Assembly: GCF_009857915.1 (NCBI RefSeq)
Contig: NZ_WWCM01000006.1
Coordinates: 62,001 to 126,000, forward strand
Source of the DNA: Duganella qianjiadongensis
Lineage (GTDB): Bacteria; Pseudomonadota; Gammaproteobacteria; Burkholderiales; Burkholderiaceae_D
Length of the DNA: 64,000 nt
Direction: 5' to 3'
Positions 10,260 through 20,600 of the stretch are shown here, in pieces (within the stretch, counting starts at the first letter, position 1; every line of letters starts with the position of its first letter). Below the pieces are notes generated by a model. That model worked only from the letters and a program-made list of their open reading frames with translations, was not told the origin of the DNA and did not search any database. Position numbers and translations under genes: made by a program.

Positions 10260-10297
10260 CCGCTAGCCGCCATCATTTGCCGGACGGCGGCTAGCGG
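10260..10297. terminator. Perfect hairpin between convergent genes
   Basis: Inverted repeat CCGCTAGCCGCC (10260-10271) / GGCGGCTAGCGG (10286-10297), 12 of 12 bases, loop of 14. It lies between the WS/DGAT stop and the cyanophycinase stop, whose TAG is inside the right arm. There is no T-run, so it is a probable but not classical bidirectional terminator. Confidence 0.55.
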
Positions 10298-11499
10298 TAC
10301 CAGGGCTGGCTGATCTGCAGGGGCCGCACATCCAGCCGCAGGCGCAGCACGGTATAGGCTTCCGAGCTGGCCGATTCATAGCCTTCGCTCTCCGCAACAC
10401 GGCTGAATTTGAACTCGTAGCCCAGCTCCGGATGGGGCTCGCCCGGCGCCGCAGTGGCGATGCCTAGCGCCTGCGTATGCACATTGTCGATCAGACGTTC
10501 CATCAGGATCAGCACAGCGTTATGCCCCAGAATATCGCTCGAATAGACGGGCTGCCGATTGGCCGGATGGGCAGGATCGACCTTGCCATCGATTTTGTCC
10601 GCAGAAGGGGTGTAACGGCCGCTGGGCAGCTCGAAGCGGTCGCCGCGGTCGTAATAGCTGATACGGGCATTGCTCAGGTTGAACTGCGCCAGCGCGCCAT
10701 CGACCGTGGCCTGCTGCAGGTCGAGCAACAAAGCGCCCTGATAGCCGAGTACCTCCACGTCGCGCTGGCCGCGTATGACCAGCGCAGTGTTTTCGTCTAT
10801 CCCCAGCCCTAGTTTGTAGCCCTTCTTCAGCATGGCTGGCAGCATGCGCGCAAAGCGCCCGCGCGCCAGCAGGTGCTGGTCGACGAAGATGTCGTTGCCG
10901 ATGAAGCCCAGTCCGGGCGCCAGTTCGGCGCCATCGCTGACGCCGCTCGTGAGTGTATCGATCACGCTGCGCGTCTCGTCATACATGGTGCTGCTCATGA
11001 TGGCGGCGCCGGCGCTGGTACCCGCAATCACGCCGCCACGCTCATACATCTCCCAGATCGCCTGCAGCACGGCCGTCCGGCTGCCGTCGGGCCGCACCAG
11101 CGCGCGGGTGATGCGGGTCTGGTCGCCACCGGCAAAGTACACGCCGCCCGCCTGCCGTATGTTCTGCGCCAGCTGTTCATCTTCCGCGTCGCGGCGGTAA
11201 TCACGCTGCTTGTAAGCCGGGGCCAGCGGCACGACAAACGCCGCAGCGCCATGGCGGTTCAGCTGCGCTGCGATATTCCTGCCCGAGCGCTCGGGATTGC
11301 CCGCTGCCGTAGGCAGCACGGCGATGCGGGCGCCGGCGCCGCCCGATAGTGCGACGATCCGCTGCCAGATCACAGCGTTATCCGCCCGCAGCGCACCGCC
11401 GATAATCACCAGCGCACCCTGCGGCGGCACTGCGTCCGCTGCGCTACTCTGTGTGCACCAGATCAACCCCGCTACCAGCCAGCCCAGCCACCGCTTCAT
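10291..11499 (-). CDS. Exported cyanophycinase (peptidase family S51)
   Basis: Serine exopeptidase that releases beta-Asp-Arg dipeptides from cyanophycin, or a related peptidase. 402 aa. A signal peptide (MKRWLGWLVAGLIWCTQSSA, cleavage near residue 20) indicates export, as in extracellular CphE-type enzymes rather than cytoplasmic CphB. The nucleophile is Ser162 in GTSAGA; VYFAGGDQTR and GLGFIGNDIFVDQH are also family blocks. Longer than CphB (about 270 aa) because of a C-terminal domain. No cyanophycin synthetase is seen here, so the substrate is probably external. Divergent from an exported RidA-like gene. Confidence 0.85.
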   Translation of the reverse strand: MKRWLGWLVAGLIWCTQSSAADAVPPQGALVIIGGALRADNAVIWQRIVALSGGAGARIAVLPTAAGNPERSGRNIAAQLNRHGAAAFVVPLAPAYKQRDYRRDAEDEQLAQNIRQAGGVYFAGGDQTRITRALVRPDGSRTAVLQAIWEMYERGGVIAGTSAGAAIMSSTMYDETRSVIDTLTSGVSDGAELAPGLGFIGNDIFVDQHLLARGRFARMLPAMLKKGYKLGLGIDENTALVIRGQRDVEVLGYQGALLLDLQQATVDGALAQFNLSNARISYYDRGDRFELPSGRYTPSADKIDGKVDPAHPANRQPVYSSDILGHNAVLILMERLIDNVHTQALGIATAAPGEPHPELGYEFKFSRVAESEGYESASSEAYTVLRLRLDVRPLQISQPWYR

Positions 11500-11697
11500 A
11501 AACCTTCTCCGGAAAATATGCTGTTTGCACAGAAAAACCCGCCAAAACCCGTCCCTGCGCCTGAAAAGGGCTACAGCATACTGATATTTGCGACAATCTG
11601 GCAGCGCTATTTTGCACCAATCTGAGCAATGATTTACTTCGGCGTGCCGCGCTGCCTATAATTTACTGTCGGTTAAGACCTCTCACAGGAGCCTGTC

Positions 11698-12195
11698 TTG
11701 CAGCCATTGCCTCACCATGTAGTCCAGCCTATCAGCCATCCGGCGCTGCGCCGTCTGCTGCTGCCCTGCCTGTCAGTCGCTCTGCTGGCGGCCCTGTACG
11801 CAGCACCGGCAGCACAGGCTACCCAGTTCTATAACAAAGGCGCCGAAGCGGGTCTGCCATTTTCGCTGGCAGTACGGGCCGGTGACTATATTTTCATCTC
11901 CGGCCAGCTCGGCACCGGACCGGGCGGACTGGTCAAAGGTTTCGAAGCGCAAAGCAAGCAGGCCATGGAGAATATCGCCGCCATCCTCAAAGGCCATAAC
12001 CTCAACATGGATGATGTGGTCAAATGCACGGTGATGCTGACGGATATGAGCAAGTGGGGCGATTTCAACCGCATCTACACCGGCTATTTCCGCCCCGAGC
12101 GGCTGCCCGCCCGCAGCGCCATGGGAGTAAGCGCACTCGCACTGGGCGGTGAAGTCGAAATCGAATGCATTGCCTACCTGCCACGCCGTCTGTAA
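11698..12195 (+). CDS. RidA/YjgF family protein with a signal peptide
   Basis: Cytoplasmic RidA proteins hydrolyse reactive enamines/imines; this one carries about 40 N-terminal residues ending in a hydrophobic stretch (LLLPCLSVALLAALYAAPAA, then QA), so it is predicted to be exported. The RidA domain covers about residues 45-165: FSLAVRAGDYIFISGQLG, DDVVKCTVMLTDM, and the family-typical PARSAMGVSALALGGEVEIEC with the arginine that binds substrate carboxylates. Start is TTG at 11698 with AGGAG eight bases upstream; no ATG would give the full leader. It is divergent from the exported cyanophycinase, with 198 bp between them. Function in the periplasm unknown. Confidence 0.8.
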   Translation: MQPLPHHVVQPISHPALRRLLLPCLSVALLAALYAAPAAQATQFYNKGAEAGLPFSLAVRAGDYIFISGQLGTGPGGLVKGFEAQSKQAMENIAAILKGHNLNMDDVVKCTVMLTDMSKWGDFNRIYTGYFRPERLPARSAMGVSALALGGEVEIECIAYLPRRL

Positions 12196-12261
12196 TTCGC
12201 CATCTCGATTTTGCTATTTCTGCTATAGAATCGTCACTTTGCGCAACAACCGAGGGCAGCA

Positions 12262-13623
12262 ATGGCAGCACAGCAGAATCAACTCCGGCGCGGACTGAAA
12301 AGCCGCCATATCCAGCTTATCGCCCTTGGCGGTGCCATCGGTACCGGCCTGTTTCTCGGCATCGCCCAGACCATACAGATGGCCGGCCCCTCCGTTCTGC
12401 TCGGCTATGCCATTGCCGGTGTCATCGCCTTTCTCATCATGCGCCAGCTGGGCGAAATGGTGGTGGATGAACCGGTGGCAGGCTCGTTCAGCTATTTCGC
12501 CGATAAATACTGCGGTCACTGGGCCGGCTTCATGTCGGGCTGGAATTACTGGGTGCTGTATGTACTGGTCAGCATGGCGGAACTCTCTGCCGTCGGCATC
12601 TACGTGCAGTACTGGTGGCCAGCTATTCCCACCTGGGTTTCGGCACTGGCCTTCTTCCTGATTATCAATGCCATCAGCCTGTCGAACGTGAAAGCGTTTG
12701 GCGAGATGGAATTCTGGTTCGCCATCATCAAGGTGGTTGCCATCGTCGGCATGATCGCATTCGGCGCCTACCTGCTGATCTCGGGCAGCGCAGGCGAGCA
12801 GGCCAGCATCGCCAATCTGTGGCAGCACGGCGGCTTCTTCCCCAACGGCGTGAGCGGCATGCTGATGGCGATGGCCGTCATCATGTTCTCGTTCGGTGGT
12901 CTGGAGCTGATAGGCATCACGGCAGCGGAAGCGGACAATCCCGCGCACAGCATTCCCAAGGCGACCAATCAGGCCATCTACCGCATTCTGATCTTCTACA
13001 TCGGTGCACTGGGTATCCTGCTGTCGCTCTATCCCTGGGAGAAAGTGGTGAGCGGCGGAAGTCCCTTCGTGCTGATCTTCCATGCGCTCAATAGCAATCT
13101 GGTGGCGCACGTACTGAATGTGGTGGTGCTGACCGCTGCACTGTCCGTGTACAACAGCGGCGTGTATTCCAACACCCGCATGCTGTACGGTCTGGCTAAA
13201 CAGGGCAATGCCCCGCGCGCACTGCTCGATGTCAACGGACGCGGCGTGCCTGTCATGGCGCTGGCTGTCTCGGCGCTGGCCACCGGCATCTGTATCGTGC
13301 TTAACTATCTGATGCCGGGCAAAGCCTTCGGCTTCCTGATGGGACTGGTGGTGTCGGCACTGATCATCAACTGGGCCTTGATCAGCTGGATACACCTGCG
13401 CTTCCGTGCCAGCAAGCTGGCGGCAGGTCAGAGCACCGGCTTCCGCAGCCCGGCCCATCCCTACACCAATTATCTGTGCCTGGCCTTCCTGCTGGGCATA
13501 CTGGTAGTGATGTTCCTCACCCCTGACCTGCAGCTCTCGGTGTATCTGATTCCGCTCTGGCTGGCAGCGCTGGCTATCGGCTACCGTCTGCGCGGCAAAT
13601 CGGAGCAGGAGACCCGGGCTTGA
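12262..13623 (+). CDS. Amino acid permease, AAT family (AroP/PheP-like)
   Basis: Inner-membrane proton-coupled amino-acid importer of the APC superfamily, 453 aa, 12 helices. N-terminal GLKSRHIQLIALGGAIGTGL and the block SWSGWNYW-like MSGWNYWVLYVLVSMAELSA are typical of the AAT family; the latter resembles AroP/PheP, so aromatic amino acids are the best guess. GAGGG lies eight bases before the ATG. The next gene starts on a TTG that overlaps this stop, so they are co-transcribed. Confidence 0.85.
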   Translation: MAAQQNQLRRGLKSRHIQLIALGGAIGTGLFLGIAQTIQMAGPSVLLGYAIAGVIAFLIMRQLGEMVVDEPVAGSFSYFADKYCGHWAGFMSGWNYWVLYVLVSMAELSAVGIYVQYWWPAIPTWVSALAFFLIINAISLSNVKAFGEMEFWFAIIKVVAIVGMIAFGAYLLISGSAGEQASIANLWQHGGFFPNGVSGMLMAMAVIMFSFGGLELIGITAAEADNPAHSIPKATNQAIYRILIFYIGALGILLSLYPWEKVVSGGSPFVLIFHALNSNLVAHVLNVVVLTAALSVYNSGVYSNTRMLYGLAKQGNAPRALLDVNGRGVPVMALAVSALATGICIVLNYLMPGKAFGFLMGLVVSALIINWALISWIHLRFRASKLAAGQSTGFRSPAHPYTNYLCLAFLLGILVVMFLTPDLQLSVYLIPLWLAALAIGYRLRGKSEQETRA

Positions 13624-14801
13624 GCACGCCTGCGGGGCGCAGCCTGTATTGCTATCCGTGGGATGTGGCCCATGCGGCGCAACACGTGCAGCGCTTGCAG
13701 CAACTGGGCATGAACGGCGCCACACTGGCTGTCAGCTACCATGCCGGCAAGTTCCTGCGCCCCCATGCTGGCGCCGCGCCGCGCGTGATCTTCCCTGAAG
13801 ATGGCGTGGTGTATTTTGAACCGGACCTGCAACGCTATGGCGAACTGAAGCCGCTGGCCCATTCCGATCCGGCCATGCGCCGCGTGCTGCCCGATCTGGT
13901 GGCCGATGGCAGACTCGATATTCATGCCTGGACGGTGCTGCTGCATAACAGCCGCCTCGGCAGCCTGCATCCCGAATACACGGCAAGCAATGTGTTCGGT
14001 GACCGCTATATCTACAGTCTCTGTCCCATGCAGGCAGCCGTATTCGACTATGCCGTCGCGCTCTGCGCCGACATCGCCAGCCGCGGCGTGCGCTCGCTGG
14101 TACTGGAAACTCCGGGCTGGCTACCGTATGCGCATGGCTATCACCACGAATTTGCCCAGCTGCGCAGCAATGTCTGGCTCGATAGCATGCTGGCCCTATG
14201 CTGCTGCGATGCCTGCATGGCCGCCGGTAAGCAGGCCGGACTCGATATGGCCGGTTTGCGCAGCACAATCGCCGCTTCCGTCGAGAGCTATCTGCAGGCA
14301 CCGGTCGATGCCACGCCGGCACAGGCGCAAGCATGGCTGCAGGCCGACCTGCTGGCCATGGCCGATCTTGCGCCATGGCTGCGCCTGCGCCAGCAGCGCG
14401 TCACCGATCTGGTCGCAGCTATCCGCACCGCCATACCGGCGCAGGTAGAACTCGCCGTCATTGCAACGGTACAGCGGCCTACCGCCAGCAACTGGCTGGA
14501 AGGCATGGATCTGGCCGCCCTAGCCAGGGTAGCGGACTGGATCGAAGTGCCGTTCTACGAGCCCGATGCCGAAGCCGTCGCCAGCGACGCATGGGATTGC
14601 ATACGCCGAGCCGGCGGCAGTGCCAGGTTGCGCGCCATTCTGCGCCCCGGGTCACCAGATCTGGGCGACGGTGTACAAACCGCCACCGCCATCAGGCATC
14701 TTTCTCAACTGGGCATACAGCAGCTATCCTTCTATAACTACGGCCTGTTGCGCCCTGCCAGACTGCAGGCGCTTGGCGAAATGTTAAACGCCGCCGATTA
14801 A
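13620..14801 (+). CDS. Predicted (beta/alpha)8-barrel protein, function unknown
   Basis: 393 aa, no signal peptide. It opens with LYCYPWDVAHAAQHVQRL and contains HAWTVLLHNSRLG, VFGDRYIYSLCP and LVLETPGWLPY, plus a CCCDAC cysteine cluster near residue 200. This pattern resembles uncharacterised alanine-rich proteins of bacteria with a glycosidase-like TIM-barrel fold; I cannot name an activity. The start is a TTG overlapping the permease TGA (TTGA), so translation is coupled to the amino-acid transporter. The Glu in VLETPG could be a catalytic residue if it is a hydrolase, but that is inference. Confidence 0.6.
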   Translation: MSTPAGRSLYCYPWDVAHAAQHVQRLQQLGMNGATLAVSYHAGKFLRPHAGAAPRVIFPEDGVVYFEPDLQRYGELKPLAHSDPAMRRVLPDLVADGRLDIHAWTVLLHNSRLGSLHPEYTASNVFGDRYIYSLCPMQAAVFDYAVALCADIASRGVRSLVLETPGWLPYAHGYHHEFAQLRSNVWLDSMLALCCCDACMAAGKQAGLDMAGLRSTIAASVESYLQAPVDATPAQAQAWLQADLLAMADLAPWLRLRQQRVTDLVAAIRTAIPAQVELAVIATVQRPTASNWLEGMDLAALARVADWIEVPFYEPDAEAVASDAWDCIRRAGGSARLRAILRPGSPDLGDGVQTATAIRHLSQLGIQQLSFYNYGLLRPARLQALGEMLNAAD

Positions 14802-14923
14802 ATGGTGCCGGGCAGTTCTTGCCTTTTGGTAAGCGCTCCATTAGCCTAAGTAGTGTTACGCAAGTCGCGTCCCAGCCGTAGTCGCGTCTATTGCGTCCGT
14901 TCCCATAAAACACGGAGATCACT

Positions 14924-16651
14924 ATGTTAGACCGGCTCACCATACGCACCCGCCTGACAGGAACCATTGCACTACTGGGTCTGCTGATACTGTTTCTCGG
15001 TGCGCTAGGCATCTTTGAGTTGCGAAAAAGCAACGATATTCTGAAAGATGTATATGGCAACGCCATGGTATCGATGCAGTCCATTTACGAATCGCAGATC
15101 CAGATAGATCGGGCCCGTCTGTCACTGGACCGGGTGGCGCTTGATCCCGACAACCCCATCTCGCAGGATCCGCTCAAGCGGTCGCAGGGCTTTATCGACG
15201 GCAGCGACAAATACTGGAAGCGTTATCTGTCCCTGCCCTTCGGCCCGGGAGAAAAGGCGCTGGCCGAGCAGGCTGATGCGAAGCGGCAAGCCTTGATCAA
15301 GGACGGCCTGCTGCCAGCAATCAAAGCGCTGGAGGGAAAAAATGAGCCCGAAATCCGCCGCCTGATGCTTAGCGAAATCACCCGGCTATTCCGCCTTTAC
15401 CTTGAAGCGAATGAAAAGCTGACTGCCTACCAGCTCGAACACACGGGCCAGCAATATCAGGAAAGCCAGACCGACTACTCGCGCAGCATGATGTTCTCCA
15501 TTGCAGCCGTGGCGATAGGCATAGCTCTGGCCGGCATATCGGGCATGATGTTGTTGCGCGCAGTGATGCTGCCGCTGGAAGAAACCCGCAACCATTTCGA
15601 GGCCATGGCTCAGGGCAATCTATCGAATCAGATCGAGCGCAGCCGGGACGATGAAATGGGTGCCATGATGGTAGGCCTGAAGCACATGCAGGACAGATTG
15701 GCGGGCACCGTGCGCAGCGTGCGCGAAGGCAGTGATGCCATTGCCACCGCCAGCAGCGAGATCGCCGCCGGTAATCTGGATCTGTCGCGCCGTACCGAAC
15801 AGCAGGCAGCCAGTCTGGAAGAAACCGCCTCCTCGCTGGAGGAGCTCACCTCGACCGTGCGGCAGAATTCCGAGAATGCCCGCCAGGCCAGCGCGCTGGC
15901 CAGTTCAGCCTCGGAAATCGCCATCAAGGGCGGCGCGCTGGTGAGCCGCGTGGTCGATACCATGGGTTCGATTACGGCGTCGTCCGACAAGATTGCCGAC
16001 ATTATCGGCGTGATCGATGGCATCGCTTTCCAGACCAATATTCTGGCACTGAATGCGGCGGTAGAGGCGGCACGGGCCGGCGAACAGGGGCGCGGCTTCG
16101 CCGTTGTCGCCACCGAAGTGCGCAATCTGGCCCAGCGTTCGGCCGCTGCGGCCAAGGATATCAAGGCGCTGATCACGGATTCGGTCGAGAAAGTGGGCAG
16201 CGGCAGCGCGCTGGTCAACGAAACCGGCAGCACCATGAACGAAATCGTCAGCAGCGTGGGCCGGGTGAACTCCATCATCAGCGAGATCAGCGAAGCCGGG
16301 CGTGAGCAGGAAATCGGCATCGAACAGATTAATCAGGCTGTGGCCGAAATGGATAACGTAACCCAGCAGAATGCAGCGCTGGTCGAACAGGCCGCAGCAG
16401 CCTCGCAGGCCATGCAGGAACAGGCGGCCAATCTGGCACAGATGGTAGCCGTGTTCCAGATCGCTGGCGATTCCCAGCAGCACGGCAAACCGCGCACCCT
16501 GCCACGCAGAGAACCCCAGCCCGCAGCTCCGTCCCGCCCTGCCAGAATCAAGGCCAGCACGGCGACTCCGGCGCCTGCTCCGGCAAAGGCAGAGAGCAAA
16601 CCGCTCCGCGCTGCGGCCAAACCCGCGGCCGACGAGTGGGAAGAATTCTAA
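14924..16651 (+). CDS. Methyl-accepting chemotaxis protein
   Basis: Chemoreceptor of 575 aa. Helix 1 at about residues 10-30, a periplasmic four-helix-bundle ligand domain (about 35-185), helix 2 at about 187-211, HAMP, then a long cytoplasmic coiled coil with the signalling hairpin [21 protein letters not shown]. The C-terminus after a Pro/Ala linker ends in EWEEF, similar to the NWETF tether that recruits CheR and CheB. GGAG precedes the ATG. It stands alone, with no che operon adjacent. Ligand unknown. Confidence 0.93.
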   Translation: MLDRLTIRTRLTGTIALLGLLILFLGALGIFELRKSNDILKDVYGNAMVSMQSIYESQIQIDRARLSLDRVALDPDNPISQDPLKRSQGFIDGSDKYWKRYLSLPFGPGEKALAEQADAKRQALIKDGLLPAIKALEGKNEPEIRRLMLSEITRLFRLYLEANEKLTAYQLEHTGQQYQESQTDYSRSMMFSIAAVAIGIALAGISGMMLLRAVMLPLEETRNHFEAMAQGNLSNQIERSRDDEMGAMMVGLKHMQDRLAGTVRSVREGSDAIATASSEIAAGNLDLSRRTEQQAASLEETASSLEELTSTVRQNSENARQASALASSASEIAIKGGALVSRVVDTMGSITASSDKIADIIGVIDGIAFQTNILALNAAVEAARAGEQGRGFAVVATEVRNLAQRSAAAAKDIKALITDSVEKVGSGSALVNETGSTMNEIVSSVGRVNSIISEISEAGREQEIGIEQINQAVAEMDNVTQQNAALVEQAAAASQAMQEQAANLAQMVAVFQIAGDSQQHGKPRTLPRREPQPAAPSRPARIKASTATPAPAPAKAESKPLRAAAKPAADEWEEF

Positions 16652-16686
16652 CCGGCATGGCGCCACAGGGCTGAGCGAACGATCGA

Positions 16687-16717
16687 AGGGGCCTGGTTAC
16701 CAATCCCAGGACCTTTT
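16687..16717 (+). terminator. Probable terminator after the chemoreceptor
   Basis: GGGGCCTGG (16688-16696) can pair with CCAGGACCT (16706-16714) with one G-A mismatch; TTTT follows directly. It lies between the chemoreceptor stop and the next ORF. Confidence 0.45.
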
Positions 16718-16732
16718 GACCGATTTTCTACT

Positions 16733-17653
16733 ATGCCCATTATCTCAATACGAAACAACGCCGATAACGCCATCCTTAAACTTCAGGAAAAAATTCCGGA
16801 TAATTCCAGCAGCCTGCACACCATCTTCGGGCGCGAATATGCCGTTGCAAAAGCCGCCGGTGTGTTCCGCGTGAGACGGGTCATGCCGAGCTCGCTATTC
16901 AAGCGGGCCTGGACCGCTCTGGCGGACCGTTGCGAACGCAAACAGGAGAGCATCCTGACTAGCCGGGCGCAATATTTTGAGAATATGCTGAACCGTAGAC
17001 CGACACTGGCACTTAGCAACACCCAGCTTAAGGAAAAGTATCCCAATCTGAGCGATCAGCATCTGGATCAGTTTGCAAAAGCCGGTCTGAGCCCGCAACG
17101 GCTGGACCAGTTACTCGCCAACGCCTACGGAAATGTCTATCAATTGCTCGACTTAATCAAGCCGGTGGACAGTAAATTCACACCGGAAGAAATTCAATAC
17201 GTAACGGAAACAGATGGCAAGATCGGTAGCATCTATTTCGCGCAAGGCCGCATACGCCTCGCGCACAGAGACGGCCCGGAGGTAGAAATACTGCCGCCAA
17301 AGTCCGGACGCTACACAATCAGCAAATACGATTTTGGCAAGTTCCGCAAGTGGTACAAGAAACAGCGCGAGAAACAGCGCGACTTGGATAATCCGCAGAT
17401 TACCCAATTCTTCAAGACTAAATGCAGTTCGCTCAAACCTGCGGCAATCGGCGGTCCCCAACTGCTAGAAATCAAAGGGCCAGATGGCATATACGGCGTA
17501 CATCCCTCGCGCGGCGGTCCGAAAAAATTCGGGCTTGAACTGGACCAGATCGATATCAATATCCTCTGCAATGCCGCCCGCACTAAGGATAATTTCGCGA
17601 TGGTGGTGGGACTAGGCGTTGCTGGCCTAGACATTCCCATGAGCGTGTTCTAA
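16733..17653 (+). CDS. Unrecognised protein, lower GC than its neighbours
   Basis: 306 aa, no signal peptide or membrane helix that I can see. I do not recognise any domain. The protein is charged, with Lys/Arg-rich patches (KFRKWYKKQREKQRD near residue 208), and ends in a short hydrophobic stretch (FAMVVGLGVAGLDIPMSVF). Its codon use is visibly more AT-rich than the flanking genes. No good Shine-Dalgarno precedes ATG 16733, and a likely terminator lies just upstream. Together these suggest a horizontally acquired or lineage-specific gene. An intact frame of this length on the strand with plausible codons makes it a probable real gene. Confidence 0.6.
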   Translation: MPIISIRNNADNAILKLQEKIPDNSSSLHTIFGREYAVAKAAGVFRVRRVMPSSLFKRAWTALADRCERKQESILTSRAQYFENMLNRRPTLALSNTQLKEKYPNLSDQHLDQFAKAGLSPQRLDQLLANAYGNVYQLLDLIKPVDSKFTPEEIQYVTETDGKIGSIYFAQGRIRLAHRDGPEVEILPPKSGRYTISKYDFGKFRKWYKKQREKQRDLDNPQITQFFKTKCSSLKPAAIGGPQLLEIKGPDGIYGVHPSRGGPKKFGLELDQIDINILCNAARTKDNFAMVVGLGVAGLDIPMSVF

Positions 17654-17676
17654 GGCAGTACACAAACCGGGCACGC

Positions 17677-20600
17677 TCAGGCCAGCGGTAGATGGCGCAC
17701 GATGGTTGCCAGCATCTGCTCGACATCTAGCGGCTTGCCGATGAAGTCGTCCATGCCGGCCGCCACACATTGCTCCCGTTCCGACGCCATGACGCCGGCC
17801 GTCATGGCCAGCACGGGCAGACTTAGCCGCAATTCGGCGCGGATGGCACGCGTGGCCGAGTAGCCATCCATCACCGGCATCTGCACATCCATCAGGATCA
17901 GGTCGTACTGCTGGCCGCTGCGTAACAGCGCCAGTGCTTCTTCGCCGTTGGCAGCAACGGTCACCTGCGCCCCAGCCTGCTCCAGTATGCCTCTGGCCAC
18001 TGCCTGATTGATCAGATTGTCTTCCGCCAGCAACAGACGGGCATCCGCCAGCAGTTGCGGCGCCGCCGGTGTAGCCGTTGCGTCCCTAGACAAGGATGGC
18101 GACGCCAGCACTGTCTGCACCGCATCGTACAGGCTGGAAGCGGTAACTGGCTTGGTCAGGAATTCCGGCGCAGCGCCTGCACTCATCTCCAGCGTCAGCT
18201 TGCTGCGGCCGAACGCATTGACCATGCAGACCAGTGGTACGCCAAACTCCTGCCGCACCGCACTGATCAATGCTGGCCCCGTCATATCCGGCAATTGCCA
18301 GTCGACCAGCACCACGTCGAAGCGCGCACCGCTGCACAGGTGCGCCAGCGCATCGGCACCGCTATTCACGCTCACACTGGTCCAGCCCCAGGCTTGCAGC
18401 GTCATTTGCAGATACGACAGGCTGGTGGCGTTATCGTCGACGATCAGCAAATGGCGCGGCTGGGCCGTACGCAGCGGGCCTAACTGGGGCGCCAGCTGGA
18501 ACGGCAAGGTGAACTGGAAAGTACTGCCCTGCCCCGGCTGGCTCTGCACCGACACACCACCACCGAGCAATTCGATCAGTCCTTTGGAAATCGTCAGTCC
18601 CAGGCCCGTACCGCCATAACGGCGCGTGGTCGATAGATCGCCCTGCACGAAGGGCGAGAACAAGCGGGCCATCTGCTCCTCCGTCATGCCTATGCCGGTA
18701 TCGCGTACGGTGAAACGCAGCTGGACCGAGCCGCCGAGCGCTTCGGTACGCTCGACCAGTACGGCCACTTCGCCCTGTTCGGTGAATTTGATGGCATTGC
18801 CGGTGAGATTGACCAGTATCTGCTGCAGACGCAGGGCATCGCCTATCAGTTCGCGCGGTACATCGGGCGCCACCCCCAGGCAAAGTTCCAGATTACGCTC
18901 GCCCACATTGATGCTCATGATGCTGGCCAGCGCATGCAGCACATCGTCGAGCTCGAACGGCGCCGGATACACCTCGATCTTACCGGCACTCATTTTGGAG
19001 AAGTCCAGAATATCGTTCAGGATGCCGAGCAGCGACTGGCCGGAAGCCCGTATCATCTCCAGATAGCGGCGCTGCTCCGGCGTCAGGCCTGTGGTCGCCA
19101 GCAGATGCGCCATGCCGAGCACGGCATTCATCGGCGTGCGCAGCTCGTGACTCATATTGGCAACGAAAACATCTTTGGCCGCACTGGCAATCTGTGCCTG
19201 CTCCATGGCGTGACGCAGATCGCGCTCGGCCCGTTTGCGCTCCGTGATATCGCGCAGAATGCCGACGAACAGGTGCTGGCCTTCGACGAACAGGGCACGG
19301 ATAGAGAGCTCCAGCAAAAAGGTGTGGCCATTCTTGTGCAAACCCTGCAGCTCGATGTTGTTACGCCCCACCACCGTCGGCACAAAGCCGGCCAGATAGC
19401 GCGCCACGCCGGCCTGATGCGCAGCGCGCATGGGCTCGGGCATCAGACAGGTGAGTTCCTGCCCCAGCACTTCCTCGGCGCTATAGCCGAAGATGCTGCT
19501 GGCGGCCCGGTTAAACGAAGCGATGCGGCCATCCGCCGTCATGGTAATAATGCCGTCGCCCACGTTATCCATTACGGTACGGGTACGGGTTTCCTTGTCG
19601 ATGGCATCGCGCCGGGCCTGCTGCAATTCGGAAGTGCGTGCTTCGATCGCGCTTTCCAGCTGATGGCGGTAATGCTGCAGTTCGGCCTCGACTGACTGCA
19701 GCGTCTGCATGGCTTCATCCGCTTCACGGAACTGCGGTTTCAGCACCAGTTGCTGCAGCTGGCCATTCTTGCCCAGCGCGCTGGCCGCCACGGACAGGGC
19801 GCGCACCGAATGCTCGATACGACGGGCAAAATACCATGCGCCCGTAATCCCCAGCGACAGCAGCACGATCACTCCCAGACTAATCCAGCGTATCGACGCG
19901 AGCATTTCCGCCAGCACCGTGCTGCGCGGCACGCCGATGACCACCGCCCAGCCCGACATCTGCGAATGGCTGTACATCGAATACACGGGCGTGCCTTCCA
20001 GCGTGGTGGTGCGGATGGCCGCTTCGCCTTTATCGCTCATGCCCGCCAGCAGCGAGGCCGAACCGTATTTGCCGATAAATTTTTCCGGCTGGTGGGAACG
20101 CGCCACGATCACCCCGTGGCGGTCGAAGATGCCGGCCACGCGGCCTTCGGGCAGATGTTGCTCGCTCAGTATCTTGCCCAGCCGTTCGGGCAGGAAAGCA
20201 ACGGACAACACGTATAGCACCTTGCCCTCGCGGATCACCGGCACATGCACCGCCACCAGCGGCCGCTGCAGGGCGCCACCGATAAACACATCGGAAATCA
20301 GCGTGCGTCCCGTCTGGAATACCTGATTGATACGTTCGAAACTGCCGGGGTCAGGCAGGCGTGTACCGAAAGGCCGGGCCGTATTGAGCAGTTGTACCGA
20401 CTGGCTGTCGCTGAGCACAAAATTAAAGCCGGGGAATTCCGGCCGCAGCGCCTTGCTGGCAAGATGATAGAAGCTGGCCAGATCGCCGTTGTCGAGACTG
20501 ACGTCGTGCGACAGCGCCATCGCCATGGTGATGCCGGTATTCAGATCGCGGTCCACCGCCTGCGCCAGCGCGCGCGCCGTGATCAGCGACTCCAGCTGGA

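Noticed and set aside
14793..14800. GCCGATTA resembling a FliA minus-10 before the chemoreceptor
   Set aside because: Lies in the end of the upstream coding sequence with no minus-35 at the right distance.
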